Origin: Acidobacteriota bacterium
Lineage (GTDB): Bacteria; Acidobacteriota; Terriglobia; Terriglobales; Acidobacteriaceae
Assembly: GCA_023410055.1 (NCBI GenBank)
Contig: JAEYQK010000016.1
Span: forward strand, 8,877-72,876
Reading direction: 5' to 3'
Length of the DNA stretch: 64,000 nucleotides
The position numbers and the translations under genes were made by a program. Below the pieces are notes generated by a model. The model was given only the letters and a program-made list of their open reading frames with translations, searched no databases and was not told the origin of the DNA. How positions within the stretch are numbered: position 1 is the stretch's first letter; each line of letters opens with the position of its first letter. Shown here piece after piece: positions 45,198 through 53,747 of this stretch.

Positions 45198-46778
45198 CTA
45201 GTGCGCCATTGTGCCAGGGCCACCGTGGTGCCTTGGCTTGCGCATTATGTAGATCAGCGGGATGCAGCAGACGAACAGGATGGCCAGCAACCGGAAGCAG
45301 TGAATGAAAGCCAACATCGCAGCCTGGCGCTGGACCATGCCGAACACTGCGGCATAGGCTTGCTTGGTTGCTGTGGCAGCATCGATGCCGTGAGACATGA
45401 ACATTGCCTTTGCGGCCGCGATCATCTGTTGAGCTGCGCCGCTGGCCTGATTGATGAAGCCACCCAGAATATTGGTGTTGGTCTGGGTCTTGCGGGCGTA
45501 GATGGTCGCGACGACAGAGATGCCGATGGAGCCGCCGATATTGCGCATCACGTTGAAGATCGACGTGGCATTGCCCATCTGCTGTTTGGGAATCGGATCG
45601 TGCGTGGCAGTGGTAAGCGGCACGAAGATGAATCCCAGGGACATGCCTTGCACGAATTGTGGCCAGAAGATATCCCAGTAGCCGGCGTTGAGGTTGATTC
45701 GTGCCAGATACCAGAAACTGCCGGCAGCGACAGTGAGGCCGACCGTCAGCAGTTTGCGAGGCTCGATCTTGCCCATGAGCATGCCGACCATCGGCATGGC
45801 GATGAAGGAGCCGAGTCCGCGGGGGAGCATCGCGACACCGGAATCAAGCGCGGAATATCCGAGCAGTGTCTGAAGGAAGATGGGCAGAAGCACCATGCTT
45901 CCGTAAAGGACGAAGCCGAGTACAGTCATCAGGAAAACGCCCGTGGTATACGTGCGTATTCGGAACACGCGCAGGTTCACGATCGGATGTTTGTCGTGAA
46001 GCTCGCGAATAATGAAGAGGCCGAGTGCAAGGACGGTTATTACCGCCAGCCAAGTAATAAAGTGGGACGAGAACCAGTCTTCTTCCTGACCTTTGTCGAG
46101 GAATATCTGGAGTGCTCCCATGCCGACGGCGAGCATGCCGATGCCCCAGAAGTCGACGCCGCCCTTGCCGCGCTGAATGTAAGGCGGATCGAAGACGAAG
46201 AGCGAGCACATTATGATGGCGGCGATGCCGACGGGCAGGTTGATGTAGAACAGCCAGCGCCAGCTATAGGTGTCGGTGAGCCAGCCACCGAGCACGGGGC
46301 CGAGCATGGGGGCGACGACAATGCCGAGTCCCCACATGGCCATGGCTTTGCCGCGCTTGTCGGGCGGGAAAGCTTCGAGCATGATGGCCTGGGAGAGGGG
46401 TTGCAATCCGCCGCCGGCCGCACCTTGTACGATGCGGAAGAAGAGCAGGGTGGGAAGATTTGGCGCAAGACCGCAGGCAATCGACGCAGCGGTGAATCCG
46501 ATAACGGCGCTCATCAGGACGCGCTTGCGTCCGAAGTGGTTCGAGAGCCAGCCGGTCAGCGGAAGGACGATGGCGTTTGCGACGAGGTAAGACGTGAGCA
46601 CCCAGGTGGATTCGTCGACGGTCGCAGAGAGATTGCCCGCGATGTGGGGCAGGGAAACGTTGACGATCGTGGTGTCGAGCACCTCCATGAAGGTGCCCAA
46701 CATCACCGCGATCGCGATGATCCATGGATTGACGTAGCGCGCTTCGGAGCGCGGCATCATTGCGTCAGCAGTGCTCAA
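45198..46778 (-). CDS. emrB: DHA2-family multidrug efflux transporter (EmrB-like)
   Basis: A 526-residue major-facilitator protein with 14 predicted membrane helices. Diagnostic phrases: LDTTIVNVSLPHIAGNLSA (motif D1), NHFGRKRVL (motif A), GGGLQPLSQAIMLEAFPP and PMLGPVLGGWLTD (motif C). EmrB works with a membrane-fusion protein and an outer-membrane channel to expel hydrophobic drugs. Last gene of the tolC-emrA-emrB operon; the gap before it is 70 bases and holds TACTCAGTACTC-type iterations. Confidence 0.94.
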   Translation of the reverse strand: MSTADAMMPRSEARYVNPWIIAIAVMLGTFMEVLDTTIVNVSLPHIAGNLSATVDESTWVLTSYLVANAIVLPLTGWLSNHFGRKRVLMSAVIGFTAASIACGLAPNLPTLLFFRIVQGAAGGGLQPLSQAIMLEAFPPDKRGKAMAMWGLGIVVAPMLGPVLGGWLTDTYSWRWLFYINLPVGIAAIIMCSLFVFDPPYIQRGKGGVDFWGIGMLAVGMGALQIFLDKGQEEDWFSSHFITWLAVITVLALGLFIIRELHDKHPIVNLRVFRIRTYTTGVFLMTVLGFVLYGSMVLLPIFLQTLLGYSALDSGVAMLPRGLGSFIAMPMVGMLMGKIEPRKLLTVGLTVAAGSFWYLARINLNAGYWDIFWPQFVQGMSLGFIFVPLTTATHDPIPKQQMGNATSIFNVMRNIGGSIGISVVATIYARKTQTNTNILGGFINQASGAAQQMIAAAKAMFMSHGIDAATATKQAYAAVFGMVQRQAAMLAFIHCFRLLAILFVCCIPLIYIMRKPRHHGGPGTMAH

Positions 46779-46789
46779 GGAATCAGTAC

Positions 46790-46838
46790 CTAGTACTCGG
46801 TACTCAGTACTCAGAAGTGAGTGCCGAGTACCGAGCTA
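46790..46838. repeat. GTACTCGGTACTCAG iterations
   Basis: GTACCTAGTACTCGGTACTC then AGTACTCAG and an inverted GAGTGCCGAGTACCGAG form an imperfect hairpin between emrA and emrB. A relative lies at 39750-39810. Confidence 0.55.
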
Positions 46839-46848
46839 AATGTGCGTT

Positions 46849-48102
46849 CTACTTCGTTATGACTGTCGGTTCGACGGACATTCCTGGTCGAAGGGTGTGA
46901 TTCGGGTCAACGCCCTTATTGAAGCGCAAGCGAACAGGTATGCGCTGAACGACCTTTACATAGTTGCCGGTTGCATTCTCGGGAGGCAGCAAGCTGAAGC
47001 GAGCGCCAGTTGCGGCACCAATGTTCTCAACGTAGCCGTCGTAATCGTGATCGTAGGTGTCGACATGAATCTTCACGGATTGGCCGGCACGCATATGTTC
47101 AAGTTGCGTTTCCTTGAAATTGGCCGTCACCCAGATGTCGTCGAGGTTGACGATGGAAAACAACGGTTGCCCGGCTTGGACCACTTGTCCGGGTTCAACG
47201 TTACGCTTGCTGATAATACCCGCGAAAGGAGCTCGGATAGTGGTGTAGCTCAGATTGAGCTCGGCCTGTTGTACGGCGGCCTGAGCACGCTGCACCGCGG
47301 CTTCGGCGGCTTTGGCGCGGGCATTGGTGACCTGGATTTGCTGTGGGCCAGTCTGGGCAGAGCGTACACCGGCTTCGGCCTGTCGGACATGGCTTTCAGC
47401 GGCCGCAACGGCTGCACGGGCGGCTTCAACGGTCGCGCTGGCGCCCTGTTCAGCGGCTACAGCGGCGTCATATTGTTGGCGCGAAATCTCGTCTTTCGCG
47501 AGGAGCTGCTGGTATCGCTTCAAGTCTTGCGAGACTTTGTTGTAGTTTGCCTGTGCTTCGAGCAGACGAGCTTTAGCGGCGTCTACTTCTTTATGGGAAG
47601 CGTTCAGATTCGCCTCAGCAGTGGATGTCTGGCTGGTGGTTGTTGTTGATGTAATGGGGACACCAGTTTGGGCTGCACGCGCAGCAGCTTGAGCGTCGGC
47701 GAGATCGGCGCGAGCGCGGGCCAGGGCAACTTCGTAGTCCTTGGGGTCGAGCTGGACCAGAATGTCGCCAGCTTTGACCTGCTGGTTGTCTTCGAAATTC
47801 ACCTGAATGGCGGTGCCAGGGACGCGGGAACTGATGGGTCCAATATGGCCGTCAATCTGAGCGTCGTCGGTCGATTCGCGAACGGAATAGTAGTGCCAAA
47901 CGTAGGCGCCAGCCGCGACAGCAACAATGAGGGCCAGCAGCATGATCCAGCGCGCATTGGGATGTTCGCGAAAAAATCCTCGGGCGCGACTTTTGCGCGA
48001 TGCATCCTCGGCTTCTTCGGGCCACTGTTCGCGGCCCTCATTGTTTTGTGTTTCTTGAGGACGCTGTTCGAGTTCGTCCTGTGTGGTTCTGCGGTCAGCC
48101 AC
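46849..48102 (-). CDS. emrA: Membrane-fusion protein of efflux pump (EmrA/HlyD-like)
   Basis: A 417-residue periplasmic adaptor. A charged 50-residue cytoplasmic tail precedes one membrane helix (WIMLLALIVAVAAGAYVW), then the lipoyl half-motif (VPGTAIQVNFEDNQQVKAGDILVQLD), a long alpha-hairpin coiled coil (residues 130-270, Ala/Gln-rich) and the beta-barrel region (TIRAPFAGIISKRNVEPGQVVQAG). GTG start overlaps the tolC stop by one base. Confidence 0.93.
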   Translation of the reverse strand: MADRRTTQDELEQRPQETQNNEGREQWPEEAEDASRKSRARGFFREHPNARWIMLLALIVAVAAGAYVWHYYSVRESTDDAQIDGHIGPISSRVPGTAIQVNFEDNQQVKAGDILVQLDPKDYEVALARARADLADAQAAARAAQTGVPITSTTTTSQTSTAEANLNASHKEVDAAKARLLEAQANYNKVSQDLKRYQQLLAKDEISRQQYDAAVAAEQGASATVEAARAAVAAAESHVRQAEAGVRSAQTGPQQIQVTNARAKAAEAAVQRAQAAVQQAELNLSYTTIRAPFAGIISKRNVEPGQVVQAGQPLFSIVNLDDIWVTANFKETQLEHMRAGQSVKIHVDTYDHDYDGYVENIGAATGARFSLLPPENATGNYVKVVQRIPVRLRFNKGVDPNHTLRPGMSVEPTVITK

Positions 48103-49622
48103 TATTGCTTACCTCCGAGGAATTCTTTCGTTGCTTCTTCGGCTACTCCAATCGCACGAGCGAGGGAGAGCTTCGCGAGATTATGCGCCAACAGGCTATT
48201 AATAAGGTTGTCGTTGGTGGTCGCGAGCGCTTCTTGCGCCTGAATGACCTCAACGTTGTTCGTGACACCTGCCCTGAAGCGGTCTTGCGATTGGCGAACT
48301 TGCTCCTGGGCGAGACCTACCGAACTCTGAGCCACCTCGACTTGCTGCGCGGCAGAATTGAGATCAAGCAGCGCGGTCCTTACTTCAAATTCGATTCGGT
48401 TACGAGTGTCGTCGGCAGTGGCTTTGCGGGAAGCGAGTAGCGCGTCGGCTTGAGTGATGTCACCCTTTACGCGTCCGCCTTGAAAGATAGGGATGATCAG
48501 AGCTCCCGTTGCGGTGAATGTTCCATGTGAACTACCTGGAGTATTTCCAAGCACGCCATAGTCACCGTTGATTTGGATACTGGGTAACCGTTCCGATTTC
48601 GCTGCACTGCGGGTGTACTCTGCCGCGCGCACCTGAGATTGCGCCGCTTTGTAGTCAGCTCGATGGTCGTATGCGCGAGCCAGCGCCTGCTCCAGAGTTA
48701 TTGGTGGCGTCGGAGCGTTGGGCATCGAGGTCTCCACGAATTCGATTTCCTGCGAGACGGGGAGTCCGATGGCACGAGCTAATTGGAGCTTCTGTTTCGC
48801 GTAGTCGTTCTTCGCAGCAACGAGACGCTGCTGCTGAACCTGCAACTCGACCTGAGCACGAAGGACGTCGATGCCGGGAGTCACGCCAGCGCGCTTCTGG
48901 TCGACGGCGAGGTCGTAGAGCGTCTGTGCGGTGGTCACCTGCGCTTGGACAGCTTCGATTCGAGCGGCACCGGCGAGCGTTTGCATGTATAGGCCGCCGG
49001 AGACCAGTACTACCAAATCGCGAGCGTTCTCGTAATTCAGCTTGGAAGTGTTCAAGTTCTGGAGACTGGCTTTGTAATTGTTCAGAGCAGCCAGGCTCAG
49101 ACTCTCGGTTACCGCCGCGCGAGCGTCAAAAACCGGGAACGGGCCAGCAATCGTGCTGATGCCAAATTTCTGAGCGGCCGTACCTGGGAATCCAAGAGCC
49201 GCAAGGTTGATCTGTTCCTCGGTCCGCGCGACGTGAGCGATCAAATTCGGGAGCAGCGCGCTGAGCGCTTGCAGGCGTGCACCGCGGGCCTGGAGTGTTC
49301 CCTGTCCGGAAAGATATAGGCCCAGGTTGTACTTGAGACCACGTTGAATTGCGTCCTGCAGAGTCAGTTTGAGAACGCCGGGCGTGGGCTGAGTCGGAAC
49401 GCTACCCAAGAGAGGGTTTTCGCTCAAGGCGCCCGCCTGTGAAGAGAGGTTGGCGTTTTGTGCTGAATCGGCGGGGGCAGCCGAGCGGCCCTGACCCTGA
49501 CCGAACGCCACGCTAGTGAACAGCAAGACAACGCTGGCGATTACCGAGGCGCGAGCACCAACGAGATTCCAGGTGCAACCGTTTTTGTGGGTTGATGCAC
49601 TACTGCAAAGATTGCGAATCAC
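48102..49622 (-). CDS. TolC-family outer-membrane efflux channel
   Basis: A protein of about 506 residues. A signal region (SVIASVVLLFTSVAFGQ) is preceded by a positively charged lead. Two OEP/TolC repeats follow (residues ~95-290 and 300-505), each with the long-helix pattern (AARIEAVQAQVTTAQTLYDLAVDQKRAG; LNSAAQQVEVAQSSVGLAQEQVRQSQDRF). I prefer GTG 49622 after AAGAAGGGTAAG; the frame extends to a GTG at 49655. First gene of the efflux operon, behind a TetR-like operator. Confidence 0.88.
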   Translation of the reverse strand: MIRNLCSSASTHKNGCTWNLVGARASVIASVVLLFTSVAFGQGQGRSAAPADSAQNANLSSQAGALSENPLLGSVPTQPTPGVLKLTLQDAIQRGLKYNLGLYLSGQGTLQARGARLQALSALLPNLIAHVARTEEQINLAALGFPGTAAQKFGISTIAGPFPVFDARAAVTESLSLAALNNYKASLQNLNTSKLNYENARDLVVLVSGGLYMQTLAGAARIEAVQAQVTTAQTLYDLAVDQKRAGVTPGIDVLRAQVELQVQQQRLVAAKNDYAKQKLQLARAIGLPVSQEIEFVETSMPNAPTPPITLEQALARAYDHRADYKAAQSQVRAAEYTRSAAKSERLPSIQINGDYGVLGNTPGSSHGTFTATGALIIPIFQGGRVKGDITQADALLASRKATADDTRNRIEFEVRTALLDLNSAAQQVEVAQSSVGLAQEQVRQSQDRFRAGVTNNVEVIQAQEALATTNDNLINSLLAHNLAKLSLARAIGVAEEATKEFLGGKQ

Positions 49623-49724
49623 CGACTTACCCTTCTTTCGCAAACTGCTAAACACCTTGTGTAGGGGCTAAGATGGCAGCAAACGAATCCCTGAAATAAG
49701 TAATGTTATCGCGAATCAGGTGAA

Positions 49725-49746
49725 AATGTAAGTGAACACTTACATT
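49725..49746. promoter_or_regulatory. Perfect 22-bp operator upstream of the efflux operon
   Basis: Arms AATGTAAGTG and CACTTACATT (10 bp each, perfect) separated by AA, about 100 bases before tolC. The size and position fit a TetR/AcrR-type repressor site. No tetR gene is in the window. Confidence 0.75.
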
Positions 49747-49897
49747 CCAGTTGCTAGATGAGGGAGTTGAAGTGCGGATACACATTCTCCGCAAAAGAAA
49801 CTGCGGCAAGCTGCCCACCCAGAGAAGCAGTTTGATATAATTCGTTCAGGCGATTGAACGCAGCACCTATTCTGAGTGCTCATCATTCGCCGCGTGT

Positions 49898-49974
<77 letters not shown>

Positions 49975-49980
49975 TTACCT

Positions 49981-51273
49981 TCAACAACTTGCGATCTTTG
50001 CTTCCTGCCGGGGCACCCAAAAGGGCACCCATTCATTGTTGAAAGCTTCAGGCTGATCCGGTTTCGCTTCTGTCTTCTCTGCATTCTCGGTGGCGGCGGA
50101 AACCGCTTCGACAGCTCGCGTGACCGCATCCACTCGTTCTTCCCACCAACTCTTACCGTAGACGTTCTGGGTCACATCAATGTTGGCGTGGCCCATGTTA
50201 TCGCGGACGACCTCCGGCCTTGCACCCTCCCTCAGCATGAGGCTGGAGTGCATGGTGCGGAAGCTCCGGAAATCTACGGCACCGGAGAGGCCCAGATTGG
50301 CAGCGGCGGCTTTGATGTGGCGCAACAGATTGCGCCTCCCAAGGGGTCCGCCTTTACCTTTGCCCTTGCGCGTACAAAACACCAGATCGTCAAACTGCCG
50401 GTGCTTGCTCGCATTCCATCTCCCAATCAAGGCGTTCTTCATCAAACCGCGCCTGTCGAACGGCACTTGCCGTTCTCCAGCGTCGGTCTTTACGTCATCG
50501 AACTCGCCTTCGTAAACGCGCTCTTCAATGCTGATGCGGTCTGCCTGAATATGACGCCAGCGCAGAGCCAGCACCTCACCGATGCGAAGCGATCCGAAGA
50601 CGATCAGCACGACGACGCTCTTGGTGGGCTCGGGAAGAAGCTCTATCAGCTTACCGATTGTTGCCAGAGGCAGCAGAATCGTTGGCTTTCGTTGCTTCTT
50701 CCGAGGCAGCTTCACCCCGATTGCCGGATTCTTCTCCACCATTCCCCACACCTTCGCTTGGTTCAGGTGAACACGCAGACAGGCGTGCATCAACCGGACC
50801 GACTTGGCAGAAAGTCGCGGATGAAACGAGTTGAAGAAATCTTGAAGCTCGATGACGCTCATCTTTCGCAGCTTCATCGTTCCCCAGGTTGGCAACAGGT
50901 ATTTGTCGGTCAAGAACTCGTAATGCTGCCGGGTCGAGTTCTTGAGATGGGGCCAAGTTTTCTCGCGACATTTTGCGATGAGCGAGGCCAATGTTTCATC
51001 ATCAGAGGGGTAGAGACCTGGTTCGTTATTCCGTGCGTTTACCTTCTCCATGAACTGGTCGGCCAAACGCTGCGCGTCCCGCTTGCTCGGCACAGTGTTC
51101 TTTCCCCAGACCTTGGAGCGCTTACGGCGCGGCCTCGAACTGTAGTCCCAATACACCAGCTTCCACTTCGTCCCGAGGTCTTTCACCTCAGGTCTTTGGT
51201 ACTTCTCACGCACCACGATTCTCCTTCCGTGGTGCTTCAACCGTGACTTAGAACTAGCACGAACTGAGTTCAC
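49981..51273 (-). CDS. int: Tyrosine integrase of the element
   Basis: A 430-residue site-specific recombinase. The SAM-like core-binding domain is residues 85-190 and the catalytic domain about 205-400: first Arg in FGSLRIGEVLALRW, the second catalytic box in DFRSFRTMHSSLML (the usual H-x-x-R is S-F-x-R here), His in VRDNMGHANIDVTQ and nucleophile Tyr in NVYGKSWWE. GTG 51273 overlaps the stop of the excisionase-like gene (GTGA), and GGGAG is seven bases upstream; a TTG at 51279 is less likely. It ends six bases from tRNA-Pro, as expected for an integrase next to its attachment site. Confidence 0.92.
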   Translation of the reverse strand: MNSVRASSKSRLKHHGRRIVVREKYQRPEVKDLGTKWKLVYWDYSSRPRRKRSKVWGKNTVPSKRDAQRLADQFMEKVNARNNEPGLYPSDDETLASLIAKCREKTWPHLKNSTRQHYEFLTDKYLLPTWGTMKLRKMSVIELQDFFNSFHPRLSAKSVRLMHACLRVHLNQAKVWGMVEKNPAIGVKLPRKKQRKPTILLPLATIGKLIELLPEPTKSVVVLIVFGSLRIGEVLALRWRHIQADRISIEERVYEGEFDDVKTDAGERQVPFDRRGLMKNALIGRWNASKHRQFDDLVFCTRKGKGKGGPLGRRNLLRHIKAAAANLGLSGAVDFRSFRTMHSSLMLREGARPEVVRDNMGHANIDVTQNVYGKSWWEERVDAVTRAVEAVSAATENAEKTEAKPDQPEAFNNEWVPFWVPRQEAKIASC

Positions 51274-51488
51274 TGGCAAGCTCCCGACCGCTGCTCAAGA
51301 AAGCGTTCGATCTCAACGCGCCGAAAACGCACATAACGACCGAGGCGGATCGCGGGAAGTTCTTGTAGGTGGCTGTAGATCCAACTCTTAGGGACGCGCA
51401 GAATTTGCGCAACTTCCTCGGCATTTAGAAGCGCACTTTCTACCGCCGATCGAGCGCTGAACTTTGGAGTGGTCGCGACGTTTTCCAT
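51270..51488 (-). CDS. Excisionase-like helix-turn-helix protein
   Basis: A 72-residue protein with a MerR/HTH_17 domain (LLNAEEVAQILRVPKSWIYSHLQELPAIRLGRYVRFRRVEIERFLEQ, described in parts). Small basic proteins of this type act as excisionases or directionality factors. ATG 51488 is preceded by GGGAG; the frame upstream to 51674 is not coding-like. Its stop overlaps the integrase start, so the two are co-translated. Confidence 0.88.
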   Translation of the reverse strand: MENVATTPKFSARSAVESALLNAEEVAQILRVPKSWIYSHLQELPAIRLGRYVRFRRVEIERFLEQRSGACQ

Positions 51489-51597
51489 TGCAAACTCCCG
51501 ATTATGAAATCTGAGTGGAAGGGGCAAAAGTGGGAAGGGACGAATGGATAAAGGAGAATGGGTCAAGGAAGGGAGTCCGCCCTGTGGGTAAAGCGCC

Positions 51598-51621
51598 GTG
51601 CCGGGGCCTGCGGCCCGGCAC
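51598..51621. repeat. GTGCCGGG/CCCGGCAC inverted repeat before xis-int
   Basis: 8-bp perfect arms in the 178-bp gap between the ATPase gene and the excisionase-like gene. It may end the ATPase transcript or set off xis-int as a separate unit. Confidence 0.45.
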
Positions 51622-51666
51622 GTTGTTCGCAGGTTTGCTTTCCGCGCTTCGCGCTTCGTGTGATTC

Positions 51667-52806
51667 TCATTCACGCTGTAGCAGGAATTGTCGAAATAGC
51701 GGGTGATAAAGCTTGTAGCGGCCTCGCCCCGCGCGGATCAGAAGGCCTTTATCGGCCAAGCGTTTGAAATATATGTGCGGGAATTTCTGCACGAACGGAG
51801 CTGGATTGGACTCCTCGTGATTGCTTTGAGCGATGGCTCGCAACAGGGCGATTTCCTTTTCGGAGAGGTGCGCCAGATCGTTGCTGAATTTGCCTTGTTC
51901 AAGTCGGCTGAAGACAAGAGGCCAGAGCTGTATCGCATCCGCAAATGGCCGTGCGTTGTAATAGCTCCAGAGTTCGCGGCTAATGAAGGCTAGGAAATAG
52001 GGGTGGCCGAGGGTCTTGCCGAACAGCCACTCGGCCAATTGCTGGGGATCAAGGCTCGTACTGCCAAAGGCCGCGCGGGCGTACTCTGCCGTTTCCTCAA
52101 GCGTGAACGGGTCAAGCACGCACTTGTTGTAAAAGCGAACGGCAGGTTCAGCGAAGCTGCGGATGCCGGAAAAGTAGTCGCGCTTTGCGGTGAAGCAGAC
52201 GCTCAGGTTTACGCCCTCGATTCCGAAGCTCTGAAACTGATCCCGAATGATGAGCGCTGTGTCTTGTAAAGTAGGGGTAGCCAGATTATGCAGGTCATCA
52301 AGAAAGAAGATCGCGCCTGCATACGCTGGGCGGATGAAGTGTTCCCAGGCTTCCATGAGCGCGTGGCGCAGCAGTGCGCTTCCAGAGCTCAAGAAATAAC
52401 GCCGATTCTGCCGGTCAATCGTCAATGCTCCGACACTGACCTTCGTGACCTTCCAATTCTCGATCTCGGCCCGGATTCGTGCCGCAAGCGAGTCGGATGC
52501 GAGCAGCGTATTCGCCAGCCGGTCGCACAATGCCTCGGCAAATCTCATGTAATCCGAAACATCTTTCGATATCGACAGCGTGACCGGCAACATTCGAAAG
52601 TTGGACTGGGAACACGTGGCCGCCAGCTTAAGCAACAAGCTGCTCTTTCCGATACCCCAATCGCCGAGTAAGCCGAACGATGCCATCCTACCCGTCATGG
52701 CGCTGTGCCGAAGCGCCTCTGCGAAGCTGTCGATATGGGCCTGCCGACCGATGAACTCGTCCGGTTTTACCGGGAAATTCGGCTCTGGAAGCATTTGAAC
52801 AACCAT
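51667..52806 (-). CDS. STAND/AAA_16-like ATPase with C-terminal winged helix
   Basis: A 379-residue protein. Walker A is LLGDWGIGKSSLLLKL (residue ~48), Walker B is AGAIFFLDDLHN (~165), with a sensor-like Arg in VRFYNKCVLDPFTLEET, which is the lid region of AAA_16/STAND ATPases. The last ~90 residues (LSEKEIALLRAIAQSNHEE, YFKRLADKGLLIRAGRGRYKLYHPLFRQFL) form a winged helix. Similar proteins occur in archaea and on mobile elements. An ATG at 52794 has better spacing from AAGGA than the one at 52806. A 13-bp inverted repeat lies immediately upstream. It may be the regulator of the element or a defence protein. Confidence 0.85.
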   Translation of the reverse strand: MVVQMLPEPNFPVKPDEFIGRQAHIDSFAEALRHSAMTGRMASFGLLGDWGIGKSSLLLKLAATCSQSNFRMLPVTLSISKDVSDYMRFAEALCDRLANTLLASDSLAARIRAEIENWKVTKVSVGALTIDRQNRRYFLSSGSALLRHALMEAWEHFIRPAYAGAIFFLDDLHNLATPTLQDTALIIRDQFQSFGIEGVNLSVCFTAKRDYFSGIRSFAEPAVRFYNKCVLDPFTLEETAEYARAAFGSTSLDPQQLAEWLFGKTLGHPYFLAFISRELWSYYNARPFADAIQLWPLVFSRLEQGKFSNDLAHLSEKEIALLRAIAQSNHEESNPAPFVQKFPHIYFKRLADKGLLIRAGRGRYKLYHPLFRQFLLQRE

Positions 52807-52810
52807 CCTT

Positions 52811-52852
52811 ACAAAACGAACAATTCTTAACGTTTAGTTTTGTTCGTTTTGT
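52811..52852. promoter_or_regulatory. 13-bp inverted repeat upstream of the ATPase gene
   Basis: ACAAAACGAACAA (52811-52823) and TTGTTCGTTTTGT (52840-52852), perfect arms with a 16-base A/T-rich spacer, ending four bases before the ATPase ATG. A likely operator, possibly for autoregulation; an origin-type iteron is the alternative. Confidence 0.7.
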
Positions 52853-52985
52853 TATTTTCGTAATGCCTTTGGCCAGCCTTTCGGGTGGGCGCACGACGGG
52901 CGGACGTAGGTACACGTCGCCCATCGTGCAGAGTGGTTGAACTTCAGGAGTGGTTTACAGCGGCGTGGTGGGAGTTTGTGAGGGA

Positions 52986-53177
52986 TCAGTTTTCGATTTT
53001 GGGTACGAGAGTGCGGTTTTCAACGAAGGCATAGTCGTTGAACGGCTTGAGTCCGCCGACTCCGAGTTTCACGAACGCCAGCGAGATCCACTCGTTGCAC
53101 TTCTCGATGATTCGCGCCTCGCCGAGAATGTTCTCGTTCAAGACAACATAATGCGTGTAGTCATCACTTTTCGCCAT
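52986..53177 (-). CDS. Small unknown protein (63 residues)
   Basis: Not recognised. ATG follows a very strong site ACTGGAGGTGCGTC. The protein is MAKSDDYTHYVVLNENILGE..., acidic, no membrane segment. The leader before it carries CCACAAA motifs and the block AAAGCCACAAATG, shared with the leader of the next gene upstream, so both genes probably share a control signal. Confidence 0.7.
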   Translation of the reverse strand: MAKSDDYTHYVVLNENILGEARIIEKCNEWISLAFVKLGVGGLKPFNDYAFVENRTLVPKIEN

Positions 53178-53246
53178 GACGCACCTCCAGTCATTTGTGG
53201 CTTTGGTTTTGTGAGTTGCGGGTTTGTGGAATGGGATTGAGCCGAT

Positions 53247-53747
53247 CTACTTCTGGGATTGTTCTCTAACGAACTGACTGTCGCAGCCTTTGAATTGCGG
53301 CGAGTCCTCGAAGAGAACCAGTCCTTGCGGATCGGAGAGGGCAGCCGATTCGATCAGCGCCTCAGGAACTCCAGCCTCGCGCAGCGCTTCGGGTCGGAAT
53401 ATGAGGCGCGGCTTCGGACTGTGGTCGTTTGGGTCGATCAGCCGCAGGTCAACCAGCGTTCCGTTCTCCTTTCTGTACGCTGGCCAGTGCCTGCCGTTGA
53501 TCGTCACAACGGAGTTGTGCATTGGGTTCACCTCCAGTCTTTGTCGCGCCCGCTCAAGGTGCTGTAACACCTGCGTTGCAGGACGACATTGAACCGGACA
53601 TTGCATTTGTGGCTTTGCCTGATAACTGAGGAGGCTAGAGTCGGACTCCACTTCCTTTTCAGCATCGTGGCGGTCGTGTTCAGCAACGAATCGAATGGTC
53701 GAGCCGTCGCAGCAGGTGATGAGGTACTGCCAGAATTCCGGTGTCAT
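53247..53747 (-). CDS. Unknown protein, possibly a fusion of two small genes
   Basis: A 166-residue frame. The ATG at 53747 overlaps the stop of the HipA-like gene (ATGA), so translation can start here. Residues 1-48 (MTPEFWQYLITCCDGSTIRF...) look coding. Residues 50-75 correspond to a stretch that reads as a leader, with AAAGCCACAAATG and then ACTGGAGGTGAACCCA before an internal ATG at 53522. From there a 91-residue protein (MHNSVVTINGRHWPAYRKENG...) runs to the stop. The internal start has the stronger ribosome site. No family is recognised. Confidence 0.6.
   Translation of the reverse strand: MTPEFWQYLITCCDGSTIRFVAEHDRHDAEKEVESDSSLLSYQAKPQMQCPVQCRPATQVLQHLERARQRLEVNPMHNSVVTINGRHWPAYRKENGTLVDLRLIDPNDHSPKPRLIFRPEALREAGVPEALIESAALSDPQGLVLFEDSPQFKGCDSQFVREQSQK

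Noticed and set aside
45165..46793. 542-codon open frame on the plus strand
   Set aside because: It is fully antisense to emrB, whose membrane-protein motifs are certain. The product is rich in His, Asp and Glu as expected from a reversed transporter sequence.
50188..51246. 352-codon plus-strand frame
   Set aside because: Antisense to the integrase, whose catalytic residues and coupled start are clear.
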